Made by a program: the position numbers and the translations under genes. DNA of 64,000 nt from the NCBI GenBank assembly GCA_964604305.1, contig CAZRYM010000005.1, positions 1-64,000 of the forward strand, given 5' to 3'. The stretch is from JASUTC01 sp964604305 (lineage in GTDB: Bacteria > Thermotogota > Thermotogae > MWEM01). Positions 1 to 8,831 of the stretch are shown piece after piece. Positions within the stretch are counted from its first letter, which is position 1, and every line of letters starts with the position of its first letter. The notes under the pieces are model-generated. The model did not search any database. It was not told the origin of the DNA and saw only the letters and a list, made by a program, of their open reading frames with translations.

Positions 1-985
1 CAGATTGATAAACGGATGTTATGGGGATACGTGCAGTTTTTATGCCAAGATTATCGGCCAACTTTTGAGCATCATCCAAACTGCCTTGAGAACTAAATTG
101 AGAGGGCATTAAAAGACAAAAGACGTTGTCACTTCCCAGGGCTTCAACTGCTAATGTGGTAACTAGAGCAGAATCCAATCCGCCGCTTAAGCCGATCAGG
201 ACCTTTTTAAAACCGTTTTTATTGATATAATCTTTAATGGATTGGGTGATGGCTTGATAAAGGGAAGTCATATCATTGGGTTCTCCGAAAAGTGGAAAAT
301 CTTCACTTTTAGAGTTCAACTCAAAGGTTATGACATCTTCATTGAAAGATTTTGCACGCATCATGATTTTCCCGGTAGGGTTTGTTAAAAAACTTCCCCC
401 GTAATAGACCAAATGATCAGTTGTGCCTACTCGATTTAATTCCAAAAAGGGATTCCCTGTTCGCTGAGAAATGAAAGCGCCGGTCTTCTCTCTTTCATGC
501 AGTATTCCTCTAAAAAAAGGCCTTGTATTGAGATGTACCAGTAAAGTGTTTGGTGTAGAATCGATATTACTTATTTGAAAGCGGTCTTCTCTTTCGTCCT
601 GAAATATTGAAAGGCGTTGTCCATCAATCTCAATAATATTATCTTGACAATGGCTTAAATCAAACGTACCATTTCCGGATAACAAAAAAACTGTTTCTTC
701 ACTGTTCTCCCCTTGAATAGGGCAAGTGATCAATACTTTTAAAGAGGATTCTTTCAAATGATCAGTCAACGAATTCAAACAATTTTGGGCTTCTTGTAGG
801 AACCGTCCTCTTTTGAATAGTGAATTGTATTCCATTCCGGTTAGACTCTGAGCAGGGAAGATGAGTAAATTACTCTTTGCTTTTATGGTTTCATTGACTC
901 CTTGAAGGGCTTTTTGCAAATTTCTGTTAAAGTCACCCGGAGAGGGGTTAATTTGATGAATAGTTATTTTGAATGGTTGTTTCAT
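1..985 (-). CDS. nadE: Glutamine-dependent NAD+ synthetase, 3' part cut off by the window
   Basis: Reading down from an ATG at 985 gives an open frame of 328 codons that leaves the window at position 1. The first ~240 residues look like a nitrilase-type amidohydrolase (glutaminase) domain, ending in an LTNPTGKIMM-like stretch. This is followed by the ATP-pyrophosphatase signature GLSGGLDSALV near residue 285, typical of NadE. The enzyme makes NAD+ from deamido-NAD+, ATP and glutamine-derived ammonia in the cytoplasm. The start is supported by AAGGAGGTC a few bases upstream (992-1000 on this strand). The glutaminase half is divergent and I did not verify its catalytic triad. The domain order and the SGGxDS loop make the family assignment firm. 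The C-terminal synthetase half is mostly missing. Confidence 0.88.
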   Translation of the reverse strand, partial: MKQPFKITIHQINPSPGDFNRNLQKALQGVNETIKAKSNLLIFPAQSLTGMEYNSLFKRGRFLQEAQNCLNSLTDHLKESSLKVLITCPIQGENSEETVFLLSGNGTFDLSHCQDNIIEIDGQRLSIFQDEREDRFQISNIDSTPNTLLVHLNTRPFFRGILHEREKTGAFISQRTGNPFLELNRVGTTDHLVYYGGSFLTNPTGKIMMRAKSFNEDVITFELNSKSEDFPLFGEPNDMTSLYQAITQSIKDYINKNGFKKVLIGLSGGLDSALVTTLAVEALGSDNVFCLLMPSQFSSQGSLDDAQKLADNLGIKTARIPITSVYQS

Positions 986-1049
986 AAGTATTGACCTCCT
1001 TGAATTTCGTTCATTCCAGATAAAATTCTTTTTGGATTACAGTTTTTCG

Positions 1050-1058
1050 ATTATATCA
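1050..1058 (-). promoter_or_regulatory. Extended -10 promoter for nadE
   Basis: On the minus strand the sequence is TGATATAAT, a perfect extended -10 element, about 65 bp upstream of the nadE start. I see no good -35 at the usual distance, as expected for an extended -10 promoter. The same TGATATAAT string precedes other minus-strand genes in this window. Confidence 0.6.
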
Positions 1059-1161
1059 CGGAAGGGGACGACGGTTTTTGGGATAATTCTCATGTGATGG
1101 TTGAAATGATTAAATGATCTTTTTAAATTAAGACAATACTTATGGTTTTTTTACAGAGTTT

Positions 1162-1170
1162 TGTTATAAT
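1162..1170 (+). promoter_or_regulatory. Extended -10 promoter for the TauE-ior genes
   Basis: TGTTATAAT is a perfect extended -10 (TGnTATAAT), about 30 bp upstream of the TauE-family gene. The region 17 bp further upstream is a poor -35. It lies in the divergent gap between nadE and the plus-strand cluster and is the likely start of that transcription unit. Confidence 0.6.
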
Positions 1171-1198
1171 CCATTAGAGGCTAAAATTAGTTAAAGGA

Positions 1199-1942
1199 AT
1201 GATCCTGTTGCTCAATTATGTTTGGATATTTCTCGCCGGTGTTATTTCCGGTTTCGTAAACGTTTTGGCAGGCGGGGGTTCAATGTTAACACTGCCGGCT
1301 CTTTCATTACTGGGGATGGATTTATCGGTTGCAAACGGTACAAACCGGATAGGTGTTCTTTTTACAAATACTATGGGTACTTTGAAGTTTCACAAGAGCG
1401 GAAAGCTGCATTTGAAAAGGGCAATTTTTCTCATGATTCCCACTACAATAGGTGCGATCATTGGAGCTTTTATCGCGGTTGATATTGATGAAAGCTTACT
1501 TAAAAACATCGTAGGTTACATCTTTCTCGGATTAAGCGTTTTGATCATTTTCAAACCAAATCTATGGACAAAAGAAAGAAAAGTCAACAGGAAAACGTGG
1601 CTTTCGGTATTGGTATTCTTTGTCATAGGGATATACGGTGGGTTTTTACAGGCCGGCGTAGGCTTTTTTCTCATGAGTGCCCTGGTTTTGCTGGAAGGCT
1701 TTGACCTGGTAAAGACAAACGCAGCAAAGGTTTTTATTATACTGTGCTATACCGTTTTCTCCCTGATCATCTTCGCCTTAAACGGCAAAGTGGATTATTT
1801 GGCAGGTGTTGTGTTAGGCTTTGGAGGCGCCCTTGGTGCGTATATCGGTGCCCACACAGCCATTAAAAAGGGAGCGGGATTTATCAGATATATAGTTTTT
1901 GTGGCAGTGATTGCCAGTGCGATTAAATATATAGTAACATAG
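1199..1942 (+). CDS. TauE/SafE-family membrane permease
   Basis: This is a 247-residue, strongly hydrophobic protein with about eight membrane segments. An early motif, GGGSMLTLPAL followed by ANGTNRIG, is repeated in the second half around GVGFFLMSALVLL and TNAAKVF. Such duplicated halves are typical of the TauE/SafE (DUF81) family, thought to export small anions such as sulfite, sulfoacetate or other organic acids. The substrate cannot be read from sequence. The gene ends 16 bp before iorA and probably shares its transcript, which would fit export of an acid product of 2-oxoacid metabolism (inference). The ATG at 1199 abuts its own AAAGGA. A TTG at 1208 sits at a better distance and may be the real start. 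Confidence 0.85.
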   Translation: MILLLNYVWIFLAGVISGFVNVLAGGGSMLTLPALSLLGMDLSVANGTNRIGVLFTNTMGTLKFHKSGKLHLKRAIFLMIPTTIGAIIGAFIAVDIDESLLKNIVGYIFLGLSVLIIFKPNLWTKERKVNRKTWLSVLVFFVIGIYGGFLQAGVGFFLMSALVLLEGFDLVKTNAAKVFIILCYTVFSLIIFALNGKVDYLAGVVLGFGGALGAYIGAHTAIKKGAGFIRYIVFVAVIASAIKYIVT

Positions 1943-1958
1943 AAAAAGGGGGATGCAA

Positions 1959-3740
1959 ATGAAAGAACTAATGACCGGAAACGAGGCGGTTGCACGCGGT
2001 GCTTATGAAGCCGGTGTTACGATAGGATCCGCTTATCCGGGAACACCAAGTACGGAGATCTTTGAATCACTTGCCCAGTACGATGAGATCTATTCAGAAT
2101 GGGCGCCAAATGAAAAAGTAGCTGCAGAAGTTGTTGTAGGTGCTTCTATGGCTGGGGCAAGGGCAATATCAGCAATGAAACATGTTGGGATGAATGTAGC
2201 ATCCGATCCCATTTACACACATGCATATCTGGGTGTTAACGGTGGTTGTGTATACGTCACCGCTGATGATCCCGGGCTTCACTCGTCCCAAAACGAGCAG
2301 GATAATCGCTATGTCGCCCTTCACGCTAAGATTCCTATGCTAGAGCCTTCTGACAGTCAGGAATCAAAGGATATGATCCGAAGGGCTTATGAAATAAGTG
2401 AACAATTCGATGTTCCGATAATTTTCAGGATGACCACAAGAGTTTGTCACTCTAAGAGTGTTGTGGAATTGGGTGAGAGGAAAGAAGCAGGTATCCGGGA
2501 GTACGAAAGGAATATCCCGAAATTCGTTGCAACACCGGCTGCTTGCAGGCGTCATCATGTTGAGTTGGAGGAGAAGCTAAAACGATTGGAAGCATTTTCA
2601 AACGAAACGGATTTGAATTTCACCCAAATAAACGAAGGGGCAAAAATCGGAGTAATCACATCCGGTATCTCTTTTCAGTATTCAAAAGAGGTTTTTGGGG
2701 AGCAGGCATCTTACTTGAAACTTGGCTTTACATATCCGATCCCAAAAAAGAAAATTAAAGAATTTGCTGCCCAGTACGACACCCTTTATGTGGTAGAAGA
2801 AAATGACCCTTATCTTGAAACGCAGATAAAGGCATTGGGAATTAGTGTTGTTGGAAAGGACAAGATACCTATAACCGGCGAATTGAATCCGGATATTATC
2901 GCCTTTTCTTTACTGGGAAAAAAACCGGATTATGTTAAATCTGACCAAAATTCTGTAAAGGGAAGACCGCCTACATTGTGTTCCGGATGTCCTCACAGAG
3001 GTTTGTTTTTCGAATTGAGTAAACGAAAAGATGCCGTTATTACAGGGGACATCGGATGTTATACCTTGGGTTCTGCGGATCCTCTTAATGCAATGGACAG
3101 CGTAATTTGCATGGGTGCTGGTGTAAGTGCTGCACATGGTTTTGCAAAGGTATTTGAGCAAACCTGCGATAAACGAAAGGTTTTTGGAGTCGTTGGGGAT
3201 TCCACCTTTTTTCACTCCGGTATAACCAGCCTTATTGACATTGTATACAATAAAAGTAACTGCACCATAATCATATTGGATAACCGAGTAACCGGAATGA
3301 CAGGCCATCAGGAAAACCCGGGAACCGGATATACTTTAAAAGGTGAAAAGGCACCAATGATAGAAATCGAACCTCTTGTAAGGGCGATAGGTGTAGAAAA
3401 CGTGTACCTGATTAATCCCAATAACATTAAAGAGGTAAGAGAGGCGTTAAATGAAGCCGCGCTCTTTGAAGGACCATCAGTCATCATTACCAAATGGCCT
3501 TGTGCTCTTAAAAAATTGCATGAAGAGGAAAAAAAGGAATATCCTCTCCCCCAATGGATTTATCAGGTAGATTCTGAGAAATGCAGGAAATGTCGCATGT
3601 GTCTGAAAATAGGTTGTCCGTCCATATCCTTTAATCCTCAGACCGGTTCTTATATCGATCCTAATACATGTGTAGGCTGTTCAGTATGTGCCCAGGTATG
3701 TCCTTTTGATGCGATAAAAAAGGCGGGTGATACCGAATGA
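1959..3740 (+). CDS. iorA: Indolepyruvate:ferredoxin oxidoreductase, alpha subunit
   Basis: IorA carries the catalytic functions of a two-subunit enzyme that oxidatively decarboxylates aryl pyruvates to aryl-acetyl-CoA while reducing ferredoxin. The N-terminal pyrimidine-binding part has EAVARGAYEAGV and SAYPGTPSTE. The thiamine-diphosphate part includes LCSGCPHRGLFFEL and VGDSTFFHSGITSL. The C-terminus has two ferredoxin-like cysteine clusters, CRKCRMCLKIGC and CVGCSVCAQVCP, for 4Fe-4S centres. Length (593 aa) is normal for the family. An ATG at 1953 is also in frame, but AAAAAGGGGG sits right against it and is well placed for the ATG at 1959. The gene overlaps iorB by 4 bp (ATGA). Confidence 0.95.
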   Translation: MKELMTGNEAVARGAYEAGVTIGSAYPGTPSTEIFESLAQYDEIYSEWAPNEKVAAEVVVGASMAGARAISAMKHVGMNVASDPIYTHAYLGVNGGCVYVTADDPGLHSSQNEQDNRYVALHAKIPMLEPSDSQESKDMIRRAYEISEQFDVPIIFRMTTRVCHSKSVVELGERKEAGIREYERNIPKFVATPAACRRHHVELEEKLKRLEAFSNETDLNFTQINEGAKIGVITSGISFQYSKEVFGEQASYLKLGFTYPIPKKKIKEFAAQYDTLYVVEENDPYLETQIKALGISVVGKDKIPITGELNPDIIAFSLLGKKPDYVKSDQNSVKGRPPTLCSGCPHRGLFFELSKRKDAVITGDIGCYTLGSADPLNAMDSVICMGAGVSAAHGFAKVFEQTCDKRKVFGVVGDSTFFHSGITSLIDIVYNKSNCTIIILDNRVTGMTGHQENPGTGYTLKGEKAPMIEIEPLVRAIGVENVYLINPNNIKEVREALNEAALFEGPSVIITKWPCALKKLHEEEKKEYPLPQWIYQVDSEKCRKCRMCLKIGCPSISFNPQTGSYIDPNTCVGCSVCAQVCPFDAIKKAGDTE

Positions 3741-4309
3741 GTGGAGTGAAAAACATCCTGCTTGTAGGCGTTGGCGGCCAGGGAACCATACTCACTTCAA
3801 AGATATTGTCTACAGGATTACTAAATGCCGGTTATGATGTAAAAATGTCCGAAATTCACGGTATGGCTCAAAGAGGCGGTTCAGTTTCCACACAGGTTCG
3901 ATATGGTGAACGTGTGAACTCACCCATTATAGGCAGGGGAGAAGCTGACATATTGATTGCTTTTGAAAAGATGGAAGCCATGAGATGGTTGGAATTTCTA
4001 TCAAAGAGTGGAAAGTTGATTGTAAATGATTATGAGATCGCATCAGCTCCAATTTTATCGGGAAAAGAAACCTATCCAAAAGGAATTTTGGAGTCCCTTT
4101 CCCGAAAGACAGAAAACATTGTACTCCCTGCAACCAAGATGGCATTGGGTTTGGGCAATATCAGGGTAATGAATGTTATCATGCTTGGAGTTCTTGTAAA
4201 GCATGCAGGCTTGGAAACCATAGACTGGAGAGCAGAGATTAAAAATATGGTCAAATCAAGATTCGTTGACATAAATTTGAAGGCCTTTGAATTGGGTTTT
4301 TCTATTTAA
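3737..4309 (+). CDS. iorB: Indolepyruvate:ferredoxin oxidoreductase, beta subunit
   Basis: A 190-residue protein of the 2-oxoacid oxidoreductase gamma/beta type. It opens with NILLVGVGGQGTILTSKIL, the glycine-rich motif of this fold, followed by SEIHGMAQRGGSV, which is characteristic of IorB. It pairs with IorA to form the arylpyruvate oxidoreductase used in aromatic amino acid fermentation or, in reverse, synthesis. Translation is probably coupled to iorA through the 4-bp ATGA overlap. After it comes an 82-bp gap with a short AGCTTT/AAAGCT inverted repeat and then korB. Confidence 0.94.
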   Translation: MSGVKNILLVGVGGQGTILTSKILSTGLLNAGYDVKMSEIHGMAQRGGSVSTQVRYGERVNSPIIGRGEADILIAFEKMEAMRWLEFLSKSGKLIVNDYEIASAPILSGKETYPKGILESLSRKTENIVLPATKMALGLGNIRVMNVIMLGVLVKHAGLETIDWRAEIKNMVKSRFVDINLKAFELGFSI

Positions 4310-4391
4310 ACAAAAAGGCATACCCTTTTCAAGTAGCAGAATTTAAGGAATAGATTAGATGTTATAGCTTTAAAAAGCTGGGAGGAATAAA

Positions 4392-5291
4392 ATGTCTGTT
4401 GAAAAGTATTTGAAACACTTAAGAATTGACAGGTTACCACATGTTTGGTGTCCTGGATGCGGAAACGGGACCATACTCAAAGCAACAGTAGGAGCCATAG
4501 AAGAATTAGGACTGGATCCGTCAAATATAGCCGTTGTATCTGGAATCGGTTGTTCATCAAGAGCAACGGGTTATTTAAATTACAATACCATGCATACCCT
4601 TCATGGAAGAGCCATACCCTTTGCAACGGGAATCAAACTTTCCCGTCCCGAGATGACCGTACTAGTTATGACGGGAGATGGTGATGCCGGGGCAATTGGA
4701 GGGAACCATTTCATTCATGCCGCACGCAGAAATATGGATATTACCGTAATTGGTTTCAACAACAACATATACGGTATGACAGGTGGCCAATATTCGCCAA
4801 CAACTCCTGAAGATTCATATGCAACAACTGCCCCATATGGGAATATTGAGGAGCCTTTTGATCTGTCCAGGCTGGCCATTACAGCTGGAGCTACTTATGT
4901 GGCCAGGACCACCACATATCATTTTGTGGCTTTACAGAATTATATTAAAAAGGCTATCATGAATCAAGGATACTCATTTGTTGAAACGATTACTCAATGT
5001 CCAACGTATTATGGCCGATACAATAAAAAGGGAACAGCGCCTCAGATGATCAATTACTTTAAGGATAGTGGCACAACCTTATCCAAGGCGTTGTCAATGT
5101 TAAAGGAAATGGATCCTGAAGCGAATTATGATGGCTTTAATGTCAATGCGCTGCTTGAAAAGGCTGTGGAAAAACTTCCTGACAAATTGATAATCGGAGA
5201 ATTCGTGAACAAAACAAAACCGGGCTATGTGGCCAAATATGAAGAAATTTTGAATAAAGCAAAAGAAGAAGCAACCATGTCAAAACAATAA
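4392..5291 (+). CDS. korB: 2-oxoacid:ferredoxin oxidoreductase, beta (TPP-binding) subunit
   Basis: A 299-residue KorB/VorB-type subunit. It has the PHVWCPGCGNGTILKA start, the thiamine-diphosphate loop around TGDGDAGAIGGNHFIHA, and FNNNIYGMTGGQ, all usual for the beta subunit of 2-oxoglutarate or branched-chain 2-oxoacid:ferredoxin oxidoreductases. It binds thiamine diphosphate and catalyses decarboxylation with the alpha subunit. GGGAGGAATAAA directly precedes the ATG. The alpha subunit normally encoded next to it (KorA) is absent from this window; the gene before is iorB. Which 2-oxoacid is used cannot be decided from sequence. Confidence 0.92.
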   Translation: MSVEKYLKHLRIDRLPHVWCPGCGNGTILKATVGAIEELGLDPSNIAVVSGIGCSSRATGYLNYNTMHTLHGRAIPFATGIKLSRPEMTVLVMTGDGDAGAIGGNHFIHAARRNMDITVIGFNNNIYGMTGGQYSPTTPEDSYATTAPYGNIEEPFDLSRLAITAGATYVARTTTYHFVALQNYIKKAIMNQGYSFVETITQCPTYYGRYNKKGTAPQMINYFKDSGTTLSKALSMLKEMDPEANYDGFNVNALLEKAVEKLPDKLIIGEFVNKTKPGYVAKYEEILNKAKEEATMSKQ

Positions 5292-5308
5292 CTTGGATGG
5301 TGATGTAA

Positions 5309-5917
5309 GTGATTCCGATAGAGAGAAATCCGTTTACAATAAGAATAGGTGGACTTGGTGGACAAGGAAATATCAAAATGGGATTAATTCTCGCGAAGGC
5401 TTTAACAAATGATAAAAAATGGGTCATACAGACACAGCATTACGGAGCACAAGTTCGAGGCGGTGTAGCCTATTCTGATGTGTTATTTTGTGATGATCCC
5501 ATTGATTTTCCAATCGCCTACAGTTTCAACGTCTTGTATATGATGGATCAGAAACCGTTAAATTCCTTTTTTCATCTTTTGAAACCTAATGGCGTGCTGA
5601 TTTGTGATAGTACATTTGTCAAGCAGATACATGTCAATATCCGCAGGGTAACAAAAAAAATCCTGGTTTACCCCGTAACGGAAATATGTATAGAGAAATT
5701 TGGAATGCCCGTACTGGCCAATGTCATGGGTCTGGGGATTTTGCAGAAGGCGACCGGTATTGTCAATTTGGATGCGTTGAAACAAACAATAAGTGAAGAA
5801 GTTCCGAAAAAGTTTATAGATATCAATCTTGAGGCTTTAGAGCATGGTTATAAACTCTGTGATAAATGCTATACCCTAAAAGAAGAAAAAAAGTACACAC
5901 CCATTAATTTCGAATAG
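5309..5917 (+). CDS. korC: 2-oxoacid:ferredoxin oxidoreductase, gamma subunit
   Basis: A 202-residue gamma-type subunit with IRIGGLGGQGNIKMGLILAK near its start and QHYGAQVRGGVAYSDV, the typical KorC signature. It forms the third component of the 2-oxoacid:ferredoxin oxidoreductase with KorB and the missing KorA. The start is GTG at 5309, 17 bp after korB and preceded by GGTGAT. A short tail with the cysteine pair CDKC extends past the conserved domain; its role is unknown. Confidence 0.9.
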   Translation: MIPIERNPFTIRIGGLGGQGNIKMGLILAKALTNDKKWVIQTQHYGAQVRGGVAYSDVLFCDDPIDFPIAYSFNVLYMMDQKPLNSFFHLLKPNGVLICDSTFVKQIHVNIRRVTKKILVYPVTEICIEKFGMPVLANVMGLGILQKATGIVNLDALKQTISEEVPKKFIDINLEALEHGYKLCDKCYTLKEEKKYTPINFE

Positions 5918-5959
5918 ATTTATACGAGTAAGTTACAGCGACAGAAAAGAGGTGGCATA

Positions 5960-7000
5960 ATGGTAAAAGAAACCCGTGTATTGATATGCGACGATTCTGC
6001 ATTTATGCGAATGGTTATAAAAGACATCATAGATTCCCAGAAGGGGATAGCGGTTGTTGGACAAGCCAGGGATGGCATGGAAGCTGTAGAAAAGGCGACA
6101 CAACTTAATCCCGATGTGATTACAATGGACGTAGAGATGCCCAAACTTAACGGTTTGGAAGCAATGAAAATCATTACAAAGAAAATGGCCACCAGGGTAA
6201 TTATGGTAAGCAGCTTAACTGAGGAAGGGGCTCAGATAACAATAGAAGCCCTTGAAAATGGTGCGGTGGATTTTCTCACCAAACCCTCGGGTTCCATTTC
6301 GACGAATTTTAGAAAAATGGGTGGAGAACTCATTTCAAAAATCAATAGTGCCATGCTTCTTGAGCCTTCAAAGGTATCATTGTTGAGAAAGTCAAGGACC
6401 ATACGGAAACCTTTGAGAAGAACTTTCTCATCAACCGGAAAGATTGTTTTGATTGCCTCATCAACCGGAGGTCCAAAGGCCTTGGATAATGTAATTCCCC
6501 AATTACCGGGAAACCTTCCAGCACCTGTTATAGTAGTTCAGCACATGCCAGCGGGATTTACCAAATCCCTGGCTGCCAGGTTAAACAAGATATCTGACAT
6601 TGAAGTACAAGAGGCTCAAGAAGGAGATATCATTAAAAACTCCGTTGTGTATATCGCACCGGGGAATTATCATCTTGGTTTGAAGAACGAAGGGTCTGTA
6701 GTTAAAGCCTTTTTAGATAAAAGTTCAAAGATAAACGGTGTGAGACCGGCTGCTGATTTCACTTTTGACAGGGGAGCAGAAATTTACCAAAATAACGTCA
6801 TTGGGGTTGTTTTAACGGGTATGGGTAGAGACGGAACAAAAGGATGTTTTAAGATTAAACATTACAATGGAAAAGTAATTGCAGAAGCCGAATCCACCTG
6901 TGTTGTCTACGGCATGCCAAAGTCCGTCGTCAGAGAAGGTTATTCGGATTTTGAGCTCCCTTCCCATAAAATTGCCGAAAAAATTGTAGAACTTGTTTAG
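5960..7000 (+). CDS. cheB: Chemotaxis response regulator protein-glutamate methylesterase CheB
   Basis: A 346-residue two-domain protein. Residues 1-125 are a receiver domain with the acidic pair DD at 11-12, phosphoacceptor D57 in TMDVEMP and the conserved K in FLTKPSG. Residues ~160-346 are the methylesterase domain with the catalytic serine in ASSTGGPKAL (S168), H195 in VQHMPAGFT and D291 in TGMGRDG. CheB removes methyl groups from chemoreceptors, and phosphorylation of the receiver releases the catalytic face. No other chemotaxis gene lies beside it; flagellar genes occur 33 kb away. AGGTGG precedes the ATG. Confidence 0.96.
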   Translation: MVKETRVLICDDSAFMRMVIKDIIDSQKGIAVVGQARDGMEAVEKATQLNPDVITMDVEMPKLNGLEAMKIITKKMATRVIMVSSLTEEGAQITIEALENGAVDFLTKPSGSISTNFRKMGGELISKINSAMLLEPSKVSLLRKSRTIRKPLRRTFSSTGKIVLIASSTGGPKALDNVIPQLPGNLPAPVIVVQHMPAGFTKSLAARLNKISDIEVQEAQEGDIIKNSVVYIAPGNYHLGLKNEGSVVKAFLDKSSKINGVRPAADFTFDRGAEIYQNNVIGVVLTGMGRDGTKGCFKIKHYNGKVIAEAESTCVVYGMPKSVVREGYSDFELPSHKIAEKIVELV

Positions 7001-7011
7001 GAGTGAGAAAG

Positions 7012-7509
7012 ATGCCTAAAGCCATGTATCCGGGAACATTTGATCCTATTACCTACGGTCACATTGATGTCGCGAGACGTGCTGCAAAAGCATTTGGCAG
7101 TTTGGTAATTGTGGTGATGCAAAATAGAGTTAAAAAGGGAGTTTTATTTGACGTCAAGGAAAGATGTGGGATGATCGAAGAGGTTTTCACTAAAGATGAA
7201 AATATCAGCGTGGATACCCATAACGGTTTAATGGTAGAATATGCCAAGCAAAAAGGAATAAATGTTGTTGTCCGGGGTTTGAGAGCTGTCTCTGATTTTG
7301 AATACGAAATGCAAATGGCAGCTGCCAACAAAAAGATGTTTAGCGATTTGGATACTTTTTTTTTGATGACTGAGACAAAGTATTCGTTTATTTCATCTTC
7401 TCTGGTTAAGGAGATCGCATTTCATGGAAGCTCCGTTGATCCATGGGTACCGGAAATTGTCAAGGAAAAACTGAAAAAAAAATTAAATGATGATCAAGAC
7501 AGTTTTTGA
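7012..7509 (+). CDS. coaD: Phosphopantetheine adenylyltransferase
   Basis: CoaD transfers AMP from ATP to 4'-phosphopantetheine, the penultimate step of coenzyme A synthesis. The nucleotidyltransferase motif MYPGTFDPITYGHID is at the N-terminus, RGLRAVSDFEYE in the middle and YSFISSSLVKEIA near the end, all as in bacterial CoaD; length is 165 aa. A GTG at 7003 is in frame, but TTAGGAGTG ends there and is well placed for the ATG at 7012, which gives the usual short N-terminus. A run of nine T residues lies inside the gene at about 7356-7364. It starts 11 bp after cheB and may be cotranscribed. Confidence 0.96.
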   Translation: MPKAMYPGTFDPITYGHIDVARRAAKAFGSLVIVVMQNRVKKGVLFDVKERCGMIEEVFTKDENISVDTHNGLMVEYAKQKGINVVVRGLRAVSDFEYEMQMAAANKKMFSDLDTFFLMTETKYSFISSSLVKEIAFHGSSVDPWVPEIVKEKLKKKLNDDQDSF

Positions 7510-7559
7510 GAATAAAATTTTAATGTTTAAATATAAAGTAAACAGAAGGGGATGGTTTA

Positions 7560-8831
7560 ATGACAGAAAAACAAAAAAAAGATATCTGGGGTGATTGTAC
7601 CCAGGAAGAGTGGAATGATTGGAAATGGCAACTGAAAAACAGAATAATGGATGTAGAAACCTTAAATAAGGTTATAAAACTCTCAGAGGAAGATAAAAGA
7701 GCCATAGAACACAGTTTGGAATTTTTAAGAATGGCCATAACACCTTATTATGCATCACTGATAAATCCGGATGATCCGAAGGATCCCATCCGACTTCAGG
7801 CTGTCCCTTCTGTTCATGAGTTAATTGTTGCGCCTGAAGATATGTTGGATCCTTTACATGAAGACGTTGATTCGCCTACGCCAGGGATGACACATAGATA
7901 TCCCGACAGGGTTTTACTTTTGGTTACAGATAGATGTTCCATGTACTGCAGGCATTGTACTAGAAGAAGAAAAGCCGGCGATACCGATAAAGCCCTCCCT
8001 CTTGGATATGTTGACAAAGCCGTTGAATATCTAAAGGATCATACCGAAGTCAGAGATGTATTAATCTCCGGAGGCGATCCCCTGACACTTCCTACGGAGC
8101 ATCTTGAAAAAATTATTCAAAAGATAGCTACCGTTCCCACAGTGGAAATCATAAGAATCGGATCAAGGACACCCGTTGTATTGCCTCAAAGGATTGATGA
8201 GGAACTAATCAACATGCTTAAAAAATATAAAACAATCTGGTTGAATACTCATTTTAACCATCCTGCTGAAATAACGGAAGAGAGTATTAACGCCTTAAAC
8301 AAACTAGCTGAAGCCGGAATACCCCTTGGCAACCAGTCTGTACTACTCAGAGGAATCAACGATCATCCCGAAATAATGAAATGCCTCGTTCAAAAATTGG
8401 TGAAAAATCGGGTAAGACCCTATTACATGTATCAATGTGATCTTTCACAAGGTTTGTCGCATTTTAGAACAACAGTTGCAAAAGGGTTGGAAATCATGGA
8501 ATATTTAAGAGGACATACATCAGGCTTTGCCGTTCCAACGTATGTAATCGATGCCCCTCATGGAGGAGGAAAGATACCGGTTATGCCACAATATTTGATC
8601 TCATATGGAGAAAACAAAATTATTCTCAGAAATTATGAAGGTGGGTTGTTTGTCTATGAAGAACCAAAAGACTATCATGCATCCGCAGATCCAGATGGCT
8701 GGCTTGATGAAAACCGCAAAAGTAAAGAGGGATTGGCAAGCATGCTATCAGGTAAAAACAAAAAACTGGTACCGGGCGAAACAGAACGTTTGCATAGGGC
8801 CGGAGAATGGAAACGAACACATTCTCAATAG
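7560..8831 (+). CDS. kamA: L-lysine 2,3-aminomutase (radical SAM, PLP)
   Basis: This 423-residue enzyme converts L-lysine to L-beta-lysine. The radical SAM cluster is C126, C130 and C133 in DRCSMYCRHC. The PLP lysine is K338 in DAPHGGGKIP, and the substrate-binding aspartates are D294 in YQCDLSQG and D331. Each is shifted by exactly one from the well-studied Clostridium subterminale enzyme, so this is a genuine lysine 2,3-aminomutase rather than EpmB or a glutamate relative. A C-terminal zinc/dimer region follows. The product can feed lysine fermentation or N-acetyl-beta-lysine osmolyte synthesis. The next gene, overlapping by 25 bp, resembles a KamB partner, favouring fermentation. Confidence 0.95.
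   Translation: MTEKQKKDIWGDCTQEEWNDWKWQLKNRIMDVETLNKVIKLSEEDKRAIEHSLEFLRMAITPYYASLINPDDPKDPIRLQAVPSVHELIVAPEDMLDPLHEDVDSPTPGMTHRYPDRVLLLVTDRCSMYCRHCTRRRKAGDTDKALPLGYVDKAVEYLKDHTEVRDVLISGGDPLTLPTEHLEKIIQKIATVPTVEIIRIGSRTPVVLPQRIDEELINMLKKYKTIWLNTHFNHPAEITEESINALNKLAEAGIPLGNQSVLLRGINDHPEIMKCLVQKLVKNRVRPYYMYQCDLSQGLSHFRTTVAKGLEIMEYLRGHTSGFAVPTYVIDAPHGGGKIPVMPQYLISYGENKIILRNYEGGLFVYEEPKDYHASADPDGWLDENRKSKEGLASMLSGKNKKLVPGETERLHRAGEWKRTHSQ

Noticed and set aside
7356..7364. Run of nine T residues in coaD as a phase-variation tract
   Set aside because: coaD is essential in most bacteria and the frame is intact; such runs are common in AT-rich genomes.
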